Source of the DNA: Kitasatospora sp. MAA19
GTDB lineage: Bacteria; Actinomycetota; Actinomycetes; Streptomycetales; Streptomycetaceae
Assembly: GCF_029894125.1 (NCBI RefSeq)
Contig: NZ_JARXYZ010000020.1
Location: 1 to 64,000 of the forward strand
Reading direction: 5' to 3'
DNA length: 64,000 bases
Shown: positions 16,721-26,253 of the stretch, one piece after another
How the letters are laid out: each line of letters begins with the position of its first letter
Position numbering within the stretch: the first letter of the stretch is position 1
Made by a program: the position numbers and the translations under genes
Notes under the pieces: generated by a model
What the model was told of the DNA's origin: nothing
The model's database searches: none
What the model saw: only the letters and a program-made list of their open reading frames with translations

Positions 16721-16776
16721 GCGGGTGGGCCGGGCGTCGGGGGCGGTGGCCTCCCGGCGCCCGGCCGGGGGTGCGG

Positions 16777-17763
16777 TTACCAGGCGTAGTCCTCCGGGGC
16801 CGGCTGGTGGCCGGGGAAGAGTTCGTCGAGGCGGTCGAGGGTCTTCTGGTCGAGCTTCAGGTCGAGGGCGGCGACGGCGGCGTCGAGGTGGGCGAGGGTG
16901 CGGGGGCCGATGATGGGGGCGGTGACGGCGGGGCGGGTGAGGAGCCAGGCGAGGCCGAGGTCGGCGGGGTCGGTGCCGAGGTCGGCGGCGAGGTCCTCGT
17001 AGGCCTGGATGCGGTCGCGGTGGACGGAGAGAAGGCCGTCGACCAGGGGCAGGGCGCCGCGGACGCGGGTGCCTTCGCGTTCCTTGCGGAGGATGCCGCC
17101 GAGGAGGCCGCTGCGCAGCGGGGACCAGGGCAGCAGGCCGAGGCCGTAGTGCTGGAGCGCGGGGATGACCTCGAGTTCGATGGTGCGGTCGAGGAGGTTG
17201 TAGAGGGACTGTTCGCTCACCAGGCCGAGGAAGTGGCGGGAGCGGGCGGCCTCCTGGGCCTGGGCGATGTGCCAGCCGGCGAAGTTGCTGGAGCCGACGT
17301 AGATGACCTTGCCCTGGGCGACCAGGACCTCCATCGCCTGCCAGATCTCCTCCCAGGGCGTGTCCCGGTCGATGTGGTGCATCTGGTAGAGGTCGATGTG
17401 GTCGGTGTTCAGGCGCCGCAGGCTGGCCTCGACGGCCCGGCGGATGGCGAGCGCGGAGAGCTTGCCCTCGTTGGGCCAGTCGCCCATCGCCCCGTAGACC
17501 TTGGTGGCGAGGACGGTGCGTTCGCGGCGGCCGCCGCCCTGGGCGAACCAGCGGCCGATGATCTCCTCGGTGCGGCCCTTGAGGTTGCCCTCGCTGTCGC
17601 GGCCGTAGGCGTTGGCGGTGTCGAAGAAGTTGATGCCCCGCTCGTGGGCGGTGTCCATGATGCGGTGGGCCTCGGACTCCTCGGTGTGGGGGCCGAAGTT
17701 CATGGTGCCCAGGCAGAGTCGGGAGACGGTCAGGCCGGTGCGGCCGAGGTGGGTGAACTCCAT
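16777..17763 (-). CDS. Aldo/keto reductase
   Basis: A 328-residue NADPH-dependent aldo/keto reductase of the YajO/general stress group. The start is the ATG giving MEFTHLGRTGL. The TIM-barrel catalytic set is visible: Asp48 and Tyr53 in FFDTANAYG, Lys in LATKVYG and His in YQMHHID. NADP-binding loops follow at IYVGSSNFAGW, LLPWSPLRSGLLGG and APIIGPRTLAHLDA. Substrate is unknown; relatives reduce aldehydes, ketones or sugars. It is a stand-alone gene, convergent with the effector gene at 15548-16720 and not obviously linked to the ABC genes upstream. Confidence 0.9.
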   Translation of the reverse strand: MEFTHLGRTGLTVSRLCLGTMNFGPHTEESEAHRIMDTAHERGINFFDTANAYGRDSEGNLKGRTEEIIGRWFAQGGGRRERTVLATKVYGAMGDWPNEGKLSALAIRRAVEASLRRLNTDHIDLYQMHHIDRDTPWEEIWQAMEVLVAQGKVIYVGSSNFAGWHIAQAQEAARSRHFLGLVSEQSLYNLLDRTIELEVIPALQHYGLGLLPWSPLRSGLLGGILRKEREGTRVRGALPLVDGLLSVHRDRIQAYEDLAADLGTDPADLGLAWLLTRPAVTAPIIGPRTLAHLDAAVAALDLKLDQKTLDRLDELFPGHQPAPEDYAW

Positions 17764-17851
17764 GGCGCCCACCTTCGGCCGCACCGGCGCCGATGTCCAG
17801 CACATTCCGCCAGCCGAACCGCGTCGGACGGGATCGCCGATTCCGGCCCGC

Positions 17852-18672
17852 TCAGCGCCCGTGCGTGGCGAACTTCCGTACGGCGAGCGGCACACAGAGC
17901 GCGAGCAGCAGGGCGCTCCAGAGCAGACCGGCCAGGACGGCGTGCCGCATGGGCCAGGCGTCGCCCGCCGCGGAGGGGTTGCCGAAGAGTTCGCGGCAGG
18001 CCTGGACGACGGAGCTGATCGGGTTCCAGTCGGCGACGACCCGCAGCCAGCCGGGCATGCCGCCGGTGGGCACGTAGGCGTTGGTGACCATCGCCACCGG
18101 GAAGACGGCGACGGAGAGTTGGCCGGCGGCCTCCTCCTTGCCGACCGCCAGGCCGAGGCAGGTGCCGACCCAGGTCATCACGAAGCGGAAGAGCAGCAGC
18201 AGTGCGAACGCGCCCGCCGCGTCGGTGGCGCCGCCCCGGGCTCGCCAGCCGGCGGCGAGCCCGACGAGGGCCAGCAGGGCCAGCACGAGGACGCTGACCA
18301 GCAGGTCGGCGAGGGTCTGCCCGAGCAGCAGACCGGTGCGGGAGACGGGCATGGAACGCAGCCGGTCGGTGACACCGCGTCCGACGTCGCGGGCGGCGCC
18401 GACCATGGTGGGCATGATGCCGTTGGTGGCGACCATGGCGAACAGGCCGGGCATCAGGAACTCGCGGTAGTCGCCGCCGCCCGGGATCCGCATCGCGCTG
18501 CCGAAGACGTACCCGAAGACCACCACCATGATCACCGGAACGCCCAGCGAGGCGGCCAACAGGCCCGGCGAATGGCGGTAGTTGAGGAGGATGCGGAGCA
18601 TCGACGTCCAGGTGTCGACGACCATCCGGGCGGGGCGGGACGGCATCGGCGCGGGTGCGTACACGGCGGCCA

Positions 18673-18673
<1 letters not shown>
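17852..18673 (-). CDS. ABC-2 type permease, DrrB-like
   Basis: A 273-residue membrane protein with about six transmembrane segments (for example VPVIMVVVFGYVFGSAM, LLVSVLVLALLALVGLAAGW, AVLAGLLWSALLLALCVPLA). It fits the ABC-2 permease of drug exporters of the daunorubicin-resistance type. The start ATG lies inside the stop of the ATPase gene, so the two are translationally coupled. With the ATPase it should form a half-size exporter for a lipophilic compound. Probably repressed by the divergent TetR protein. Confidence 0.88.
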
Positions 18674-19644
<971 letters not shown>

Positions 19645-19664
19645 GGCTCTGCCCCTTCTCTAGG

Positions 19665-19718
19665 TACAGCGTACGTAGAAGCGCGCGCAAGCGCATCGTA
19701 CTACGTACGCCGTACGTA
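19665..19718. promoter_or_regulatory. TetR operator region between exporter and regulator
   Basis: The 17-base perfect palindrome TACGTACGCCGTACGTA lies at 19702-19718; a degenerate copy, TACAGCGTACGTA, lies at 19665-19677. They sit between the divergent ATPase and TetR genes, the usual place for an autoregulating TetR repressor to bind. Confidence 0.7.
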
Positions 19719-19747
19719 TCTAAGATGGGAGGCCGAGGTGATCTTCA

Positions 19748-20485
19748 GTGCCGTCCAGCAAGCCCCCCAGCAGCAGCCAGCGCCCGGCCGCCCCCGAGGC
19801 GCCCGAACTGATCTGGCTGCGCCCCGAGCGCACCGGCCGCGGGCCGAAGCCGGCCCACAGCCGGACGTCCATCGCGGCCGCGGCCGTCGAGATCGCCGAC
19901 GCGGAGGGCCTGGACGCCGCCTCCATGCGCCGGGTCGCGGCCGCCCTCGGGGCGGGCACCATGTCGCTCTACAACTACGTGCCGAAGAAGGAGCACCTGC
20001 TCGACCTCATGCTCGACGCGGCCGTCGCCGAGTACGACTACGCCGCCCTCGCCCCCACCGGCGACTGCCGTGCCGACCTCGCCCGCCTCGGCCACCAGCA
20101 GCTCGGCCTCTGCCGCCGCCACCCCTGGCTGCCCGCCCTGGTCATCTCCCGCCCGGGCATCGGACCCAACGCGTTGCGCTACACCGACCACTTCCTCGCC
20201 GTCACCGCACCCACCGGCCTGGACGGCGGAGCCCGGATGGAGGCCATGGCCCTGTTCAACGGCTTCATCTGCCAGTACGCCCAGTACGAGCAGTCGGCGG
20301 CTGCGGGCGCCAAGTGGCAGGCGGAGCTGGTCGGTTACCTCACCCGGGCCGCCATGAGCGGCGAATACCCGAACCTGGCACAGGCGTTCGCGACGTCCGG
20401 ACCGCCCGGCGATCCGGACACCGCCTTCGACCGTGCACTGGACCGGGTGATCACCGCCATCCTGACCCCGCCGACGCCCCGCTAG
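19748..20485 (+). CDS. TetR family repressor of the DrrAB-like exporter
   Basis: A 245-residue regulator with GTG start. The HTH reads SIAAAAVEIADAEGLDAASM then RRVAAALGAGTMSLYNYVPK (residues about 39-78); the remainder is a helical ligand domain of the TetR_C type typical of drug-responsive members. The longer-than-usual N-terminus (Pro/Ser-rich, LIWLRPERTGRGPKP) is common in this streptomycete subgroup. It is divergent from the ABC exporter and the palindromes between them are its likely operators. The inducer is unknown, presumably an exporter substrate. Confidence 0.88.
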   Translation: MPSSKPPSSSQRPAAPEAPELIWLRPERTGRGPKPAHSRTSIAAAAVEIADAEGLDAASMRRVAAALGAGTMSLYNYVPKKEHLLDLMLDAAVAEYDYAALAPTGDCRADLARLGHQQLGLCRRHPWLPALVISRPGIGPNALRYTDHFLAVTAPTGLDGGARMEAMALFNGFICQYAQYEQSAAAGAKWQAELVGYLTRAAMSGEYPNLAQAFATSGPPGDPDTAFDRALDRVITAILTPPTPR

Positions 20486-20493
20486 CGAACACC

Positions 20494-20536
20494 CAGCCAG
20501 CAAACGCCCTGCCAGCGAACGCCCCGCCAGCGGGCG
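20494..20536 (+). repeat. Three short tandem repeats
   Basis: Three imperfect copies of GCCAGC(A/G)AACGCCC follow the TetR stop in the gap between convergent genes. No function is evident. Confidence 0.4.
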
Positions 20537-20603
20537 CGGCCCTCGAACCGCGCCCGCTCATCCGCTGCTCACCCCCTGCTCGCCCGCATTCCCACCCGCG
20601 CAC

Positions 20604-22004
20604 TCACCCCCCGAACGCCGCCCGCGGCAGCACCGCCACCGCCCGCCCGTCGACCAGCACCACCGCAGCCTCGTGCGCCTCCCCCAGCACCGCCCGCGCC
20701 TCGGCCGGCGACTGCCCGACGCCCACCGCCGGCAGCACCGGCCCGATCAGCGCGCCCAGCGGATCACCCAGCGGATCACCCGGCTTGGCACCGCCGCCCG
20801 AGAGCGCCGCCGCCAGCACCGCCCGCGACACCGAGCCGACCACCTCCGTCGCGCTCACCCCGTACGGCCTCGCCGCCCGCGCCAGCACCACCGGCGCCAC
20901 CCCGCCGGGCGCGGCGCGCAGCGCCTCCAGCGCCTCGCCGACCGTCGCACCGGCGTCGACCACGACCAGCGGGCCGGCCCCGTCGAGCAGCGGGCGAATC
21001 AGCGGCCGGAGGTCGTCCGCCTCCTCCAGGAAGCCCCACTGCCGCATCCAGTCGTCACTGTGCACCTTGGAGAGGTAGGACCGCCCCGAGTCCGGCAGCA
21101 GCACCACGACCAGGTCGTCCGGCCCGAGGCGCCGCGCCACCCGCAGCGCCGCCGCCACCGCCGTGCCCGAGGAGGGCCCGGCCAGGATGCCCTCCTCGCG
21201 GGCGAGCCGGCGGGCCGTCAGCAGCGACTCGCGGTCCGGGATGCGCTCGAAGGCGTCCACCGCGTCCGACCGGTAGGCCTGTGGCCAGCGGTCCTCGACG
21301 GTGTCGGGGTGGAGGAAGTGCCCGATGCTATCGACGAACCACGGACTGCCGTCCCCGCCCCCGTACATCGAGGACTCCGGGTCCGCGCCGACCACGGTCA
21401 CGGAGCCGCCGGACACCTGCCTGAGGTAGCCGCCGTTGCCGGTGATGGTCCCGCCGGTGCCGACGCCCGCGACGAAGTGGGTCACCCGGCCGCCGGTCTG
21501 CTCCCAGATCTCGGGGCCGGTGGTGCGCACATGGGCGTCCGGATTGGCCGGGTTGTCGTACTGGTTGGCGAGCCAGGCGCCGGGGATCTCCTCCACCAGC
21601 CGCCGCACGACGTTGAACAGGTGCGCCGGGTCCTCGGCCGGCACGGCCGTCGGGGCGAGCACCACCTCCGCGCCGTACGCCCGCAGGATGTCCGACTTCT
21701 CGGGCGCGGACTTGTCGGACACCCCGGCGATCACCCGGTAGCCGCGCTGCCGCCCGACGATGGCCAACCCGATGCCGGTGTTGCCGGAGGTCGCCTCGAC
21801 GATCGTCCCGCCCGGCCGCAGCAGACCGTCCCGCTCGGCGGCCAGCACCATGGACAGCGCGGCGCGGTCCTTGACGCTGCCGCCGATGTTGAGGAACTCG
21901 GCCTTGGCGTAGATCGGCGCGGGCAACCCGGCGCCGAGCCGGGCGAGGCGGAACAGGGGCGTCCCGCCGATCGCGTCGAGTACGGATTCGTGCACTGCGG
22001 CCAT
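20604..22004 (-). CDS. Cystathionine beta-synthase-like PLP enzyme with CBS domain region
   Basis: A 466-residue fold-type II PLP enzyme. The start is MAAVHESVLD, with GAAGGGGG seven bases upstream. The PLP lysine lies in GGSVKDRAA (Lys45), the phosphate/substrate loop in ATSGNTG (71-77) and the cofactor-binding glycine loop in VAGVGTGGTITG. Residues about 340-466 look like a pair of diverged CBS domains (VVVDAGATVGEALEALRAAP; VGVGQSPAEARAVLG), as in regulated cystathionine beta-synthases. It condenses serine or acetylserine with a thiol; cystathionine or cysteine synthesis is likely, exact substrate undecided. No linked sulphur genes are seen. Confidence 0.88.
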   Translation of the reverse strand: MAAVHESVLDAIGGTPLFRLARLGAGLPAPIYAKAEFLNIGGSVKDRAALSMVLAAERDGLLRPGGTIVEATSGNTGIGLAIVGRQRGYRVIAGVSDKSAPEKSDILRAYGAEVVLAPTAVPAEDPAHLFNVVRRLVEEIPGAWLANQYDNPANPDAHVRTTGPEIWEQTGGRVTHFVAGVGTGGTITGNGGYLRQVSGGSVTVVGADPESSMYGGGDGSPWFVDSIGHFLHPDTVEDRWPQAYRSDAVDAFERIPDRESLLTARRLAREEGILAGPSSGTAVAAALRVARRLGPDDLVVVLLPDSGRSYLSKVHSDDWMRQWGFLEEADDLRPLIRPLLDGAGPLVVVDAGATVGEALEALRAAPGGVAPVVLARAARPYGVSATEVVGSVSRAVLAAALSGGGAKPGDPLGDPLGALIGPVLPAVGVGQSPAEARAVLGEAHEAAVVLVDGRAVAVLPRAAFGG

Positions 22005-22140
22005 GTGCGGCCCCCTTCGGTCGGTGTCCGACCGAGCCTGCCCAGCCACGAGGCCCGATAGCCGCCGCGCCGCGGAGTGAAAGCCGCGGAGTGAAAGCCG
22101 GCCGCGCCGCCTTTCACTCCGCCCTCCCGCTTGTGCCGCC

Positions 22141-22572
22141 CTACCTGTTCTCCACCATCTCCTTGAACTGCTCCAGATCCGTTCGCACCGCCTGCTCGAC
22201 GGCCCGCACCTGGGCGAACCCCTTCGGCCCGCCGAACGCCTCCCGCAGCTCGGCCCCGTCGTACTCCAGCCGCGCCTGCAGCGCGCAGTGCCCGTCGTCC
22301 AGCTCCAGCACGGCGAAGGCGCCCTTCAGCTCCGGGCTGCCGCCGAGCGTCTGCCACGCCAGCACCTGCTCACCGCCCCGGTCGGTGAGCTCGGTGTCGA
22401 AGCCGCGTGGTTCACCCCCGGCACCCACGTCGAAGTGCGCCCGGCTGTCGCCCTCGGCGAAAGCGCTGCGCACACCGTCGACGAACTGTGGATACTCGTC
22501 GATCCGGTGCAGCTGTGCCCAGACCTGCTCAGCAGGGGCGTCGATCTCGATCTGTTCTTCCAGCCTGCTCAT
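22141..22572 (-). CDS. SRPBCC (START-like) family protein
   Basis: A 143-residue protein starting MSRLEEQIEIDAPAEQVWAQ. It has the helix-grip layout of polyketide-cyclase/START-like proteins: an N-terminal beta strand, VWAQLHRIDEYPQFVDGV, central strands and a long C-terminal helix (TDLEQFKEMVENR). Such proteins bind hydrophobic ligands or act as aromatase/cyclase helpers; no ligand can be assigned. It runs in the same direction as the CBS gene, 136 bases upstream of it. Confidence 0.8.
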   Translation of the reverse strand: MSRLEEQIEIDAPAEQVWAQLHRIDEYPQFVDGVRSAFAEGDSRAHFDVGAGGEPRGFDTELTDRGGEQVLAWQTLGGSPELKGAFAVLELDDGHCALQARLEYDGAELREAFGGPKGFAQVRAVEQAVRTDLEQFKEMVENR

Positions 22573-22734
22573 CGGAAGCCTCACTTCCCGAACCGGCGGC
22601 CCAGCCCGGCCCGGCCGGGCCATCAAACCCCTTCCAGCCTGCGCCGCCCCGCGCCGACCCGCACGTTCGCACGGGAACCGCCGCGCGGCGTCCGGGGCTT
22701 TGCGTGACTGATCCACTGCGTTGCGCTGGCGGAG

Positions 22735-22786
22735 GCCGTCGGCGGGAGCGGTCGGCGGGGGCCGTCGGTGGGAGCGGTCGGCGGAG
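22735..22786. repeat. Two 26-bp tandem repeats in a 350-bp gap
   Basis: Two copies differ at only two positions and are built on (G)GTCGG(C/T)GGGAG units. They lie in the non-coding gap 22573-22925 upstream of the SRPBCC gene. I see no gene in this gap; the repeats may be slippage products or part of its promoter region. Confidence 0.6.
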
Positions 22787-22925
22787 GCGGACTGGCGCGG
22801 CGCGAACCGGGGCGCGCAACGGCCCGTACGCGCCCTCTGAACTGGTCACGCTCCAAGTTGCGCAACGGCGCCGGGTACGCCCGCCCCCTCCGGGGTGGCC
22901 TGTACGGAGAGTGACCGGGGCGCGG

Positions 22926-23657
22926 TCAGATGAGCGGGGCGAAGAGGTCGCGCTCCCAGTGGACGAGCCAGGAGGCGGTGAGCGACGGCAGCTCCTGGCC
23001 GTCCGTGGACTCGTCGTACGGCAACACGGCGGTCGGGGCGAGCCAGCCCTCCCCCGGGTCGATGCGGACGCGCAGCAGCTTGAGCGGTCTGCGCAGGGCG
23101 AGGAACATTCGCAGGTCGCCGGTGTGGGGGTGGTGGGTCTCGTAACGGTCATGGACGGTACGGCAGATGGACTTGATGTCGGTGTCCGCGAGCAGGAGGT
23201 GGCGACTGCCGGGGCCGAGGTTGACGCAGAGCCGCCGACGGGCGCTGTCGCGGTCCGGGTAGGGCAGGTTCTGGTGGTCGTCGACGTGCAGGCCGGGCCG
23301 CAGGCCGCTCTCCGGCAGCCGGTGGGTGACCGGTTCGCCGGGCGGGTCGTCGGTCTCGCCGAGGGCGACGAGCATCGGGTCAGCGAGGAAGCCGACCAGC
23401 GCGGCGAGGGCGTGGACGTCGGTGACGGTCTCGGGGAGGCGGAAGAACTCGACCAGGCCGCTGTCCTTGGTGAAGACACCCGGCGCGAAGCGCTCGGGGT
23501 GGTCCCCGGGGAGCGGGGACCAGTCGCCGGCGGGGACGACGGCGCCGTTCTCGTAGCCGGGCACGTCGTGGAGTCTGCGGACGCCGCCGATGTCGCAGCG
23601 GGCACGGAGGGCCTCAGGGTCACGGAAGACGATGGCGGCGGGGTGCATGGTGGTCAC
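22926..23657 (-). CDS. Conserved-looking hypothetical protein, possible metal-dependent oxygenase fold
   Basis: A 243-residue protein. GTG at 23657 is favoured as start because GAGGAG lies eight bases upstream; an ATG follows three codons later (MHPAAIVF). I do not recognise a named family. A cupin or jelly-roll fold is suggested by LRPGLHVDDHQNLPY (an H-x-D-like pair), by RRRLCVNLGPGSRHLLLAD and by DPGEGWLAPTAVLPYDESTD, which recall Fe(II)/2-oxoglutarate enzymes, but a clear distal His-Arg motif was not confirmed. It is the last gene of a three-gene leftward set with the small membrane protein and the anti-sigma-like ATPase. Confidence 0.6.
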   Translation of the reverse strand: MTTMHPAAIVFRDPEALRARCDIGGVRRLHDVPGYENGAVVPAGDWSPLPGDHPERFAPGVFTKDSGLVEFFRLPETVTDVHALAALVGFLADPMLVALGETDDPPGEPVTHRLPESGLRPGLHVDDHQNLPYPDRDSARRRLCVNLGPGSRHLLLADTDIKSICRTVHDRYETHHPHTGDLRMFLALRRPLKLLRVRIDPGEGWLAPTAVLPYDESTDGQELPSLTASWLVHWERDLFAPLI

Positions 23658-23674
23658 GGGTCGAACTCCTCGGG

Positions 23675-23860
23675 TCAATCGTCGTCGTCGACGTCGTTGT
23701 GACGGTTGATGCCGGTCATCAGGGCGGCGGCCAGGGTGGTCCACCAGACGACATCGGCGGTGGCCGGCTCGCGCGGTGGGACGAGGTCCGAGGCGAAGCA
23801 GGCGAGGGCGAGGCTGGCGGCGGTGATCGCAGCCGTGGTGGCGAGCTTGATGGTGCTCAA
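23675..23860 (-). CDS. Small membrane protein, TTG start
   Basis: A 61-residue protein starting at TTG, whose codon overlaps the stop of the upstream ATPase (TTGA). Residues 6-28 (LATTAAITAASLALACFASD) and 38-50 (VVWWTTLAAALMTG) are apolar, and the C-terminus is a run of acidic residues (NDVDDDD). It should span the membrane once or twice. Function unknown; the tight coupling suggests a link to the ATPase. Confidence 0.55.
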   Translation of the reverse strand: MSTIKLATTAAITAASLALACFASDLVPPREPATADVVWWTTLAAALMTGINRHNDVDDDD

Positions 23861-24300
23861 CTTTCGGGCGAGGGAACGTTGCTGTTCGCAGCACGAAGGA
23901 CGCGCGCCCAGACGCGTTTGCCCTCGTCGCGCCGCGTGATCACCCCGAAGTCGAAGGCGATCCGGCGGGCGAGTTGGATGCCCCGGCCGCCTTCGTTGAA
24001 GCGGCGCGGACGCGGCTCGCGAAGCGGGAGGTCGCCGCGGGGGTCCCAGACTTCGAGGCGGCAGTCGCCGTCGAACTCCTGGAGGTAGAGGCGGACTTCG
24101 CCGTGGCCGTGGCAGGCGTGGACGACGGCGTTGGTCACGAGCTCGGAGGCGATGAGGACGAGGTCGTCGACCGGCTCTCCGGCCCAGCCCCAGGAGGTGA
24201 GCTGATCGCGGATCAGACGGCGGGCGGTGCAGACCGAGGTCGCGTGCTCGGTGAGGGCGGTCTCCCAGGTTCGGAGGACCGGGTTACGCAAGGTGGACAT
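23857..24300 (-). CDS. Anti-sigma-like HATPase (RsbW/AbaA-cluster type)
   Basis: A 147-residue GHKL ATPase-domain protein of the RsbW/SpoIIAB-like group very common in streptomycetes. The N box is LVLIASELVTNAVVHACHG, the G1-like box is VWDPRGDLP and the G2-like box is EGGRGIQLARRIAF. Such proteins bind and sometimes phosphorylate sigma or anti-sigma partners. Together with the divergent XRE and DUF397 genes it forms the three-part set known from abaA/whiJ-type loci, which influence development and antibiotic production in Streptomyces. The partner here is not identified. Confidence 0.85.
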   Translation of the reverse strand: MSTLRNPVLRTWETALTEHATSVCTARRLIRDQLTSWGWAGEPVDDLVLIASELVTNAVVHACHGHGEVRLYLQEFDGDCRLEVWDPRGDLPLREPRPRRFNEGGRGIQLARRIAFDFGVITRRDEGKRVWARVLRAANSNVPSPES

Positions 24301-24473
24301 GAGTCACCCCACACCTTCAGTGGCGTGTTCGTGCGGTCACGTTGAGTGTGGATCCTCGTAATTCGAAAACGCAACCTCAATGCCAGAGAAATTAATTGAT
24401 CATGATTTGGACTTGAGCCCAGGCCTACGAACTGGCGAGACTGGACCCCACACACCGCAGGGAGGGGCGCCAC

Positions 24474-25334
24474 TTGAGCAAGGACCTATCGGCCATCAGG
24501 CAGATCCGCCTTGGTGACGAACTGCGCACCTGGCGGCTGGAGAACAACAGAACGCTGACCGACATGACCGCCGGCCTGAAGGGGTGGAGTGCCGGTCGGC
24601 TCAGCAGAATCGAGCGAGCCCTACAGCCGATCAGCGCGGCCGACCTGGCCACGTTGCTTGACCACGCCGGGGTCACTGGTCAGGAGCGGGAAGATCTCGA
24701 AGCGTTCCTCGGCTCCGGACCTCCGAAACAGTGGTGGCGCGACCTTGACTACTCCGAAACCATCACGCCAGCCTTCGCCGAGTACCTCGCCCTCGAAGCC
24801 GACGCTTCACACATGCTGAACTACTTCCCCTCGGCCTTCCCCGGCTTGGTCCAGACGATGGACTACGCCAAGGAGATGATCGGCGCGGGAGTTGACGCTC
24901 CGAACGAGGAGTTGATCGATGCCGGAGCCGAGGTTCGGATACTCCGCCAACGACGCCTGGCGGACGAACCAACTCTCACGTACGAGGCGTACTTCGGCGA
25001 GGTTGCGCTGCTCGTAGCAGGAGATCCGGACGTGTTGATCGGCCAGATCAATCACGCCATCAAGGTAGCCGGGTACCCAAATGTCTCGCTGCGCATGGTG
25101 CCGCTGAGCGCGGGAAGGCCCGGGATCCTCGCGTCAGGCGTCACCGTGATGCGCTTCCCGGACGACCCGGACGACGGCTTCGTCTTCGTCGAAGCCGTCG
25201 GCGGTATGCTCCCGCGTAGAGCGGGACGCGAAGTGCGCCGAGCCGAAAGGGCGTTTGCCCGAGTCAAGCGGTGCTCGCTGTCTCCGGAAGACACCATCGC
25301 CGCCCTTGAACGCAAGTTGGAAGAGTTGACGTGA
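24474..25334 (+). CDS. WhiJ-like XRE regulator with DUF5753 domain
   Basis: A 286-residue protein, TTG start with GGGAGGGG upstream. The N-terminal HTH_XRE domain (LGDELRTWRLENNRTLTDMT, SAGRLSRIERALQPISAADL) is followed by the DUF5753 sensor-like domain from about residue 95 (FAEYLALEADASHMLNYFPS; FPGLVQTMDYAKEMI; LRQRRLADEPTLTYEAYFGE). WhiJ-like regulators act with small DUF397 partners encoded next to them, as here. Translationally coupled to the DUF397 gene (GTGA overlap). Divergent from the anti-sigma-like gene, so the 173-base gap probably holds both promoters. Confidence 0.9.
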   Translation: MSKDLSAIRQIRLGDELRTWRLENNRTLTDMTAGLKGWSAGRLSRIERALQPISAADLATLLDHAGVTGQEREDLEAFLGSGPPKQWWRDLDYSETITPAFAEYLALEADASHMLNYFPSAFPGLVQTMDYAKEMIGAGVDAPNEELIDAGAEVRILRQRRLADEPTLTYEAYFGEVALLVAGDPDVLIGQINHAIKVAGYPNVSLRMVPLSAGRPGILASGVTVMRFPDDPDDGFVFVEAVGGMLPRRAGREVRRAERAFARVKRCSLSPEDTIAALERKLEELT

Positions 25335-25564
25335 GCAACAGGCACGACCCCTACGATCACAACCCTGCCGACGCCGCCTGGGCCAAGTCCCCCTTCTCTG
25401 CAGAAGGCAACGGCGACTGCGTGATCATCGCCCGCTTCGACAACGGCGACGTCTGGCTCGGCGACGACAAGAACCCGAACCGCCCCCACCTCGCCTTCGA
25501 CCACGCCGAATGGACCGCCTTCGTCCAGGCCATCGAAGCCCGCGACCCCCGCTTCACCGCCTGA
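25331..25564 (+). CDS. DUF397 protein, WhiJ partner
   Basis: A 77-residue acidic DUF397 protein (WAKSPFSAEGNGDCVIIARF then DHAEWTAFVQAIEARDPRF). DUF397 proteins form pairs with XRE/DUF5753 regulators and are thought to antagonise them. GTG start overlaps the regulator stop. A hairpin terminator follows 20 bases downstream. Confidence 0.9.
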   Translation: MSNRHDPYDHNPADAAWAKSPFSAEGNGDCVIIARFDNGDVWLGDDKNPNRPHLAFDHAEWTAFVQAIEARDPRFTA

Positions 25565-25583
25565 GCCCACCGCACCACCCCAC

Positions 25584-25612
25584 GAGGGCCCGTCCGCCAC
25601 GGTCGGGCCCTC
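25584..25612 (+). terminator. Hairpin terminator after the DUF397 gene
   Basis: GAGGGCCCG pairs perfectly with CGGGCCCTC across an 11-base loop, 20 bases past the DUF397 stop. No long T run follows, as is usual in streptomycetes. Confidence 0.75.
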
Positions 25613-25836
25613 CTGCCGTCTTAACTCGTTCCGGGCGAGCCCGGCGCGCCGTCGGCAGCGCGACGTGCCGTCGCCCTCGACTGAAGCACCCCTGGCGAAC
25701 CGTCAATTAGGCCCTGTCTGGCACATGATCGTCCTTTGCTGAGGAGACCTGTGCTCTGCTGGACCATGTCGGCCGAGAGCGGGTTAGCCGCGGTGCTCGC
25801 GATGGGCTTCGGCGCGCGACTTTCAAGGAGACGATC

Positions 25837-26199
25837 ATGGGGATTGAGCTCGAACTGCACTCTGCGCGGCCCACCTGGACCGAGTCGGACGACTGGCATA
25901 CGTCCAGGGTTACGCTCCTTCAAGGATCGTACGAGCACGGAGAAGCGTTGGAACAGGTACTGTCCAGGCTAGGGAGGAGCAGCTCGGGCGAGCTCTGCCC
26001 GGGCGGGCTCCGCTCGGTCGATCGTGTCGGCGACACGCTGTTCGACGAGCGCGAGGCCGAGGCCGCTCTTCGGGAGATCCCCGGCCTCTTGCAGCAGTGC
26101 ACCTATGAGTCGCATACGGCCGCCGTACGTGACCTGGCAACGCTGTTGGCCTCCTGCGTGGCGACGCCCGGCAGTTACCTGTGGTTCATGGGAGATTAG
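25837..26199 (+). CDS. Hypothetical protein
   Basis: A 120-residue acidic protein (MGIELELHSARPTWTESDDW ...) with AAGGAG about seven bases before the ATG. Two conserved-looking blocks are EREAEAALREIPGLLQQCTY and ATLLASCVATPGSYLWFMGD. I do not recognise the family. The 270 bases upstream hold the DUF397 terminator and otherwise no gene. Confidence 0.6.
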   Translation: MGIELELHSARPTWTESDDWHTSRVTLLQGSYEHGEALEQVLSRLGRSSSGELCPGGLRSVDRVGDTLFDEREAEAALREIPGLLQQCTYESHTAAVRDLATLLASCVATPGSYLWFMGD

Positions 26200-26253
26200 T
26201 ACTCCAGCTGTAGTTCGTGAGGCGTGTGTGGCTGGAGGGATGAAATGGGTGGA

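Noticed and set aside
25686-25735. GGCCCTGTCTGGCACATGATC resembling an insertion-sequence end
   Set aside because: No matching inverted end or transposase nearby apart from the IS5-type fragment 900 bases away, and no target duplication seen.
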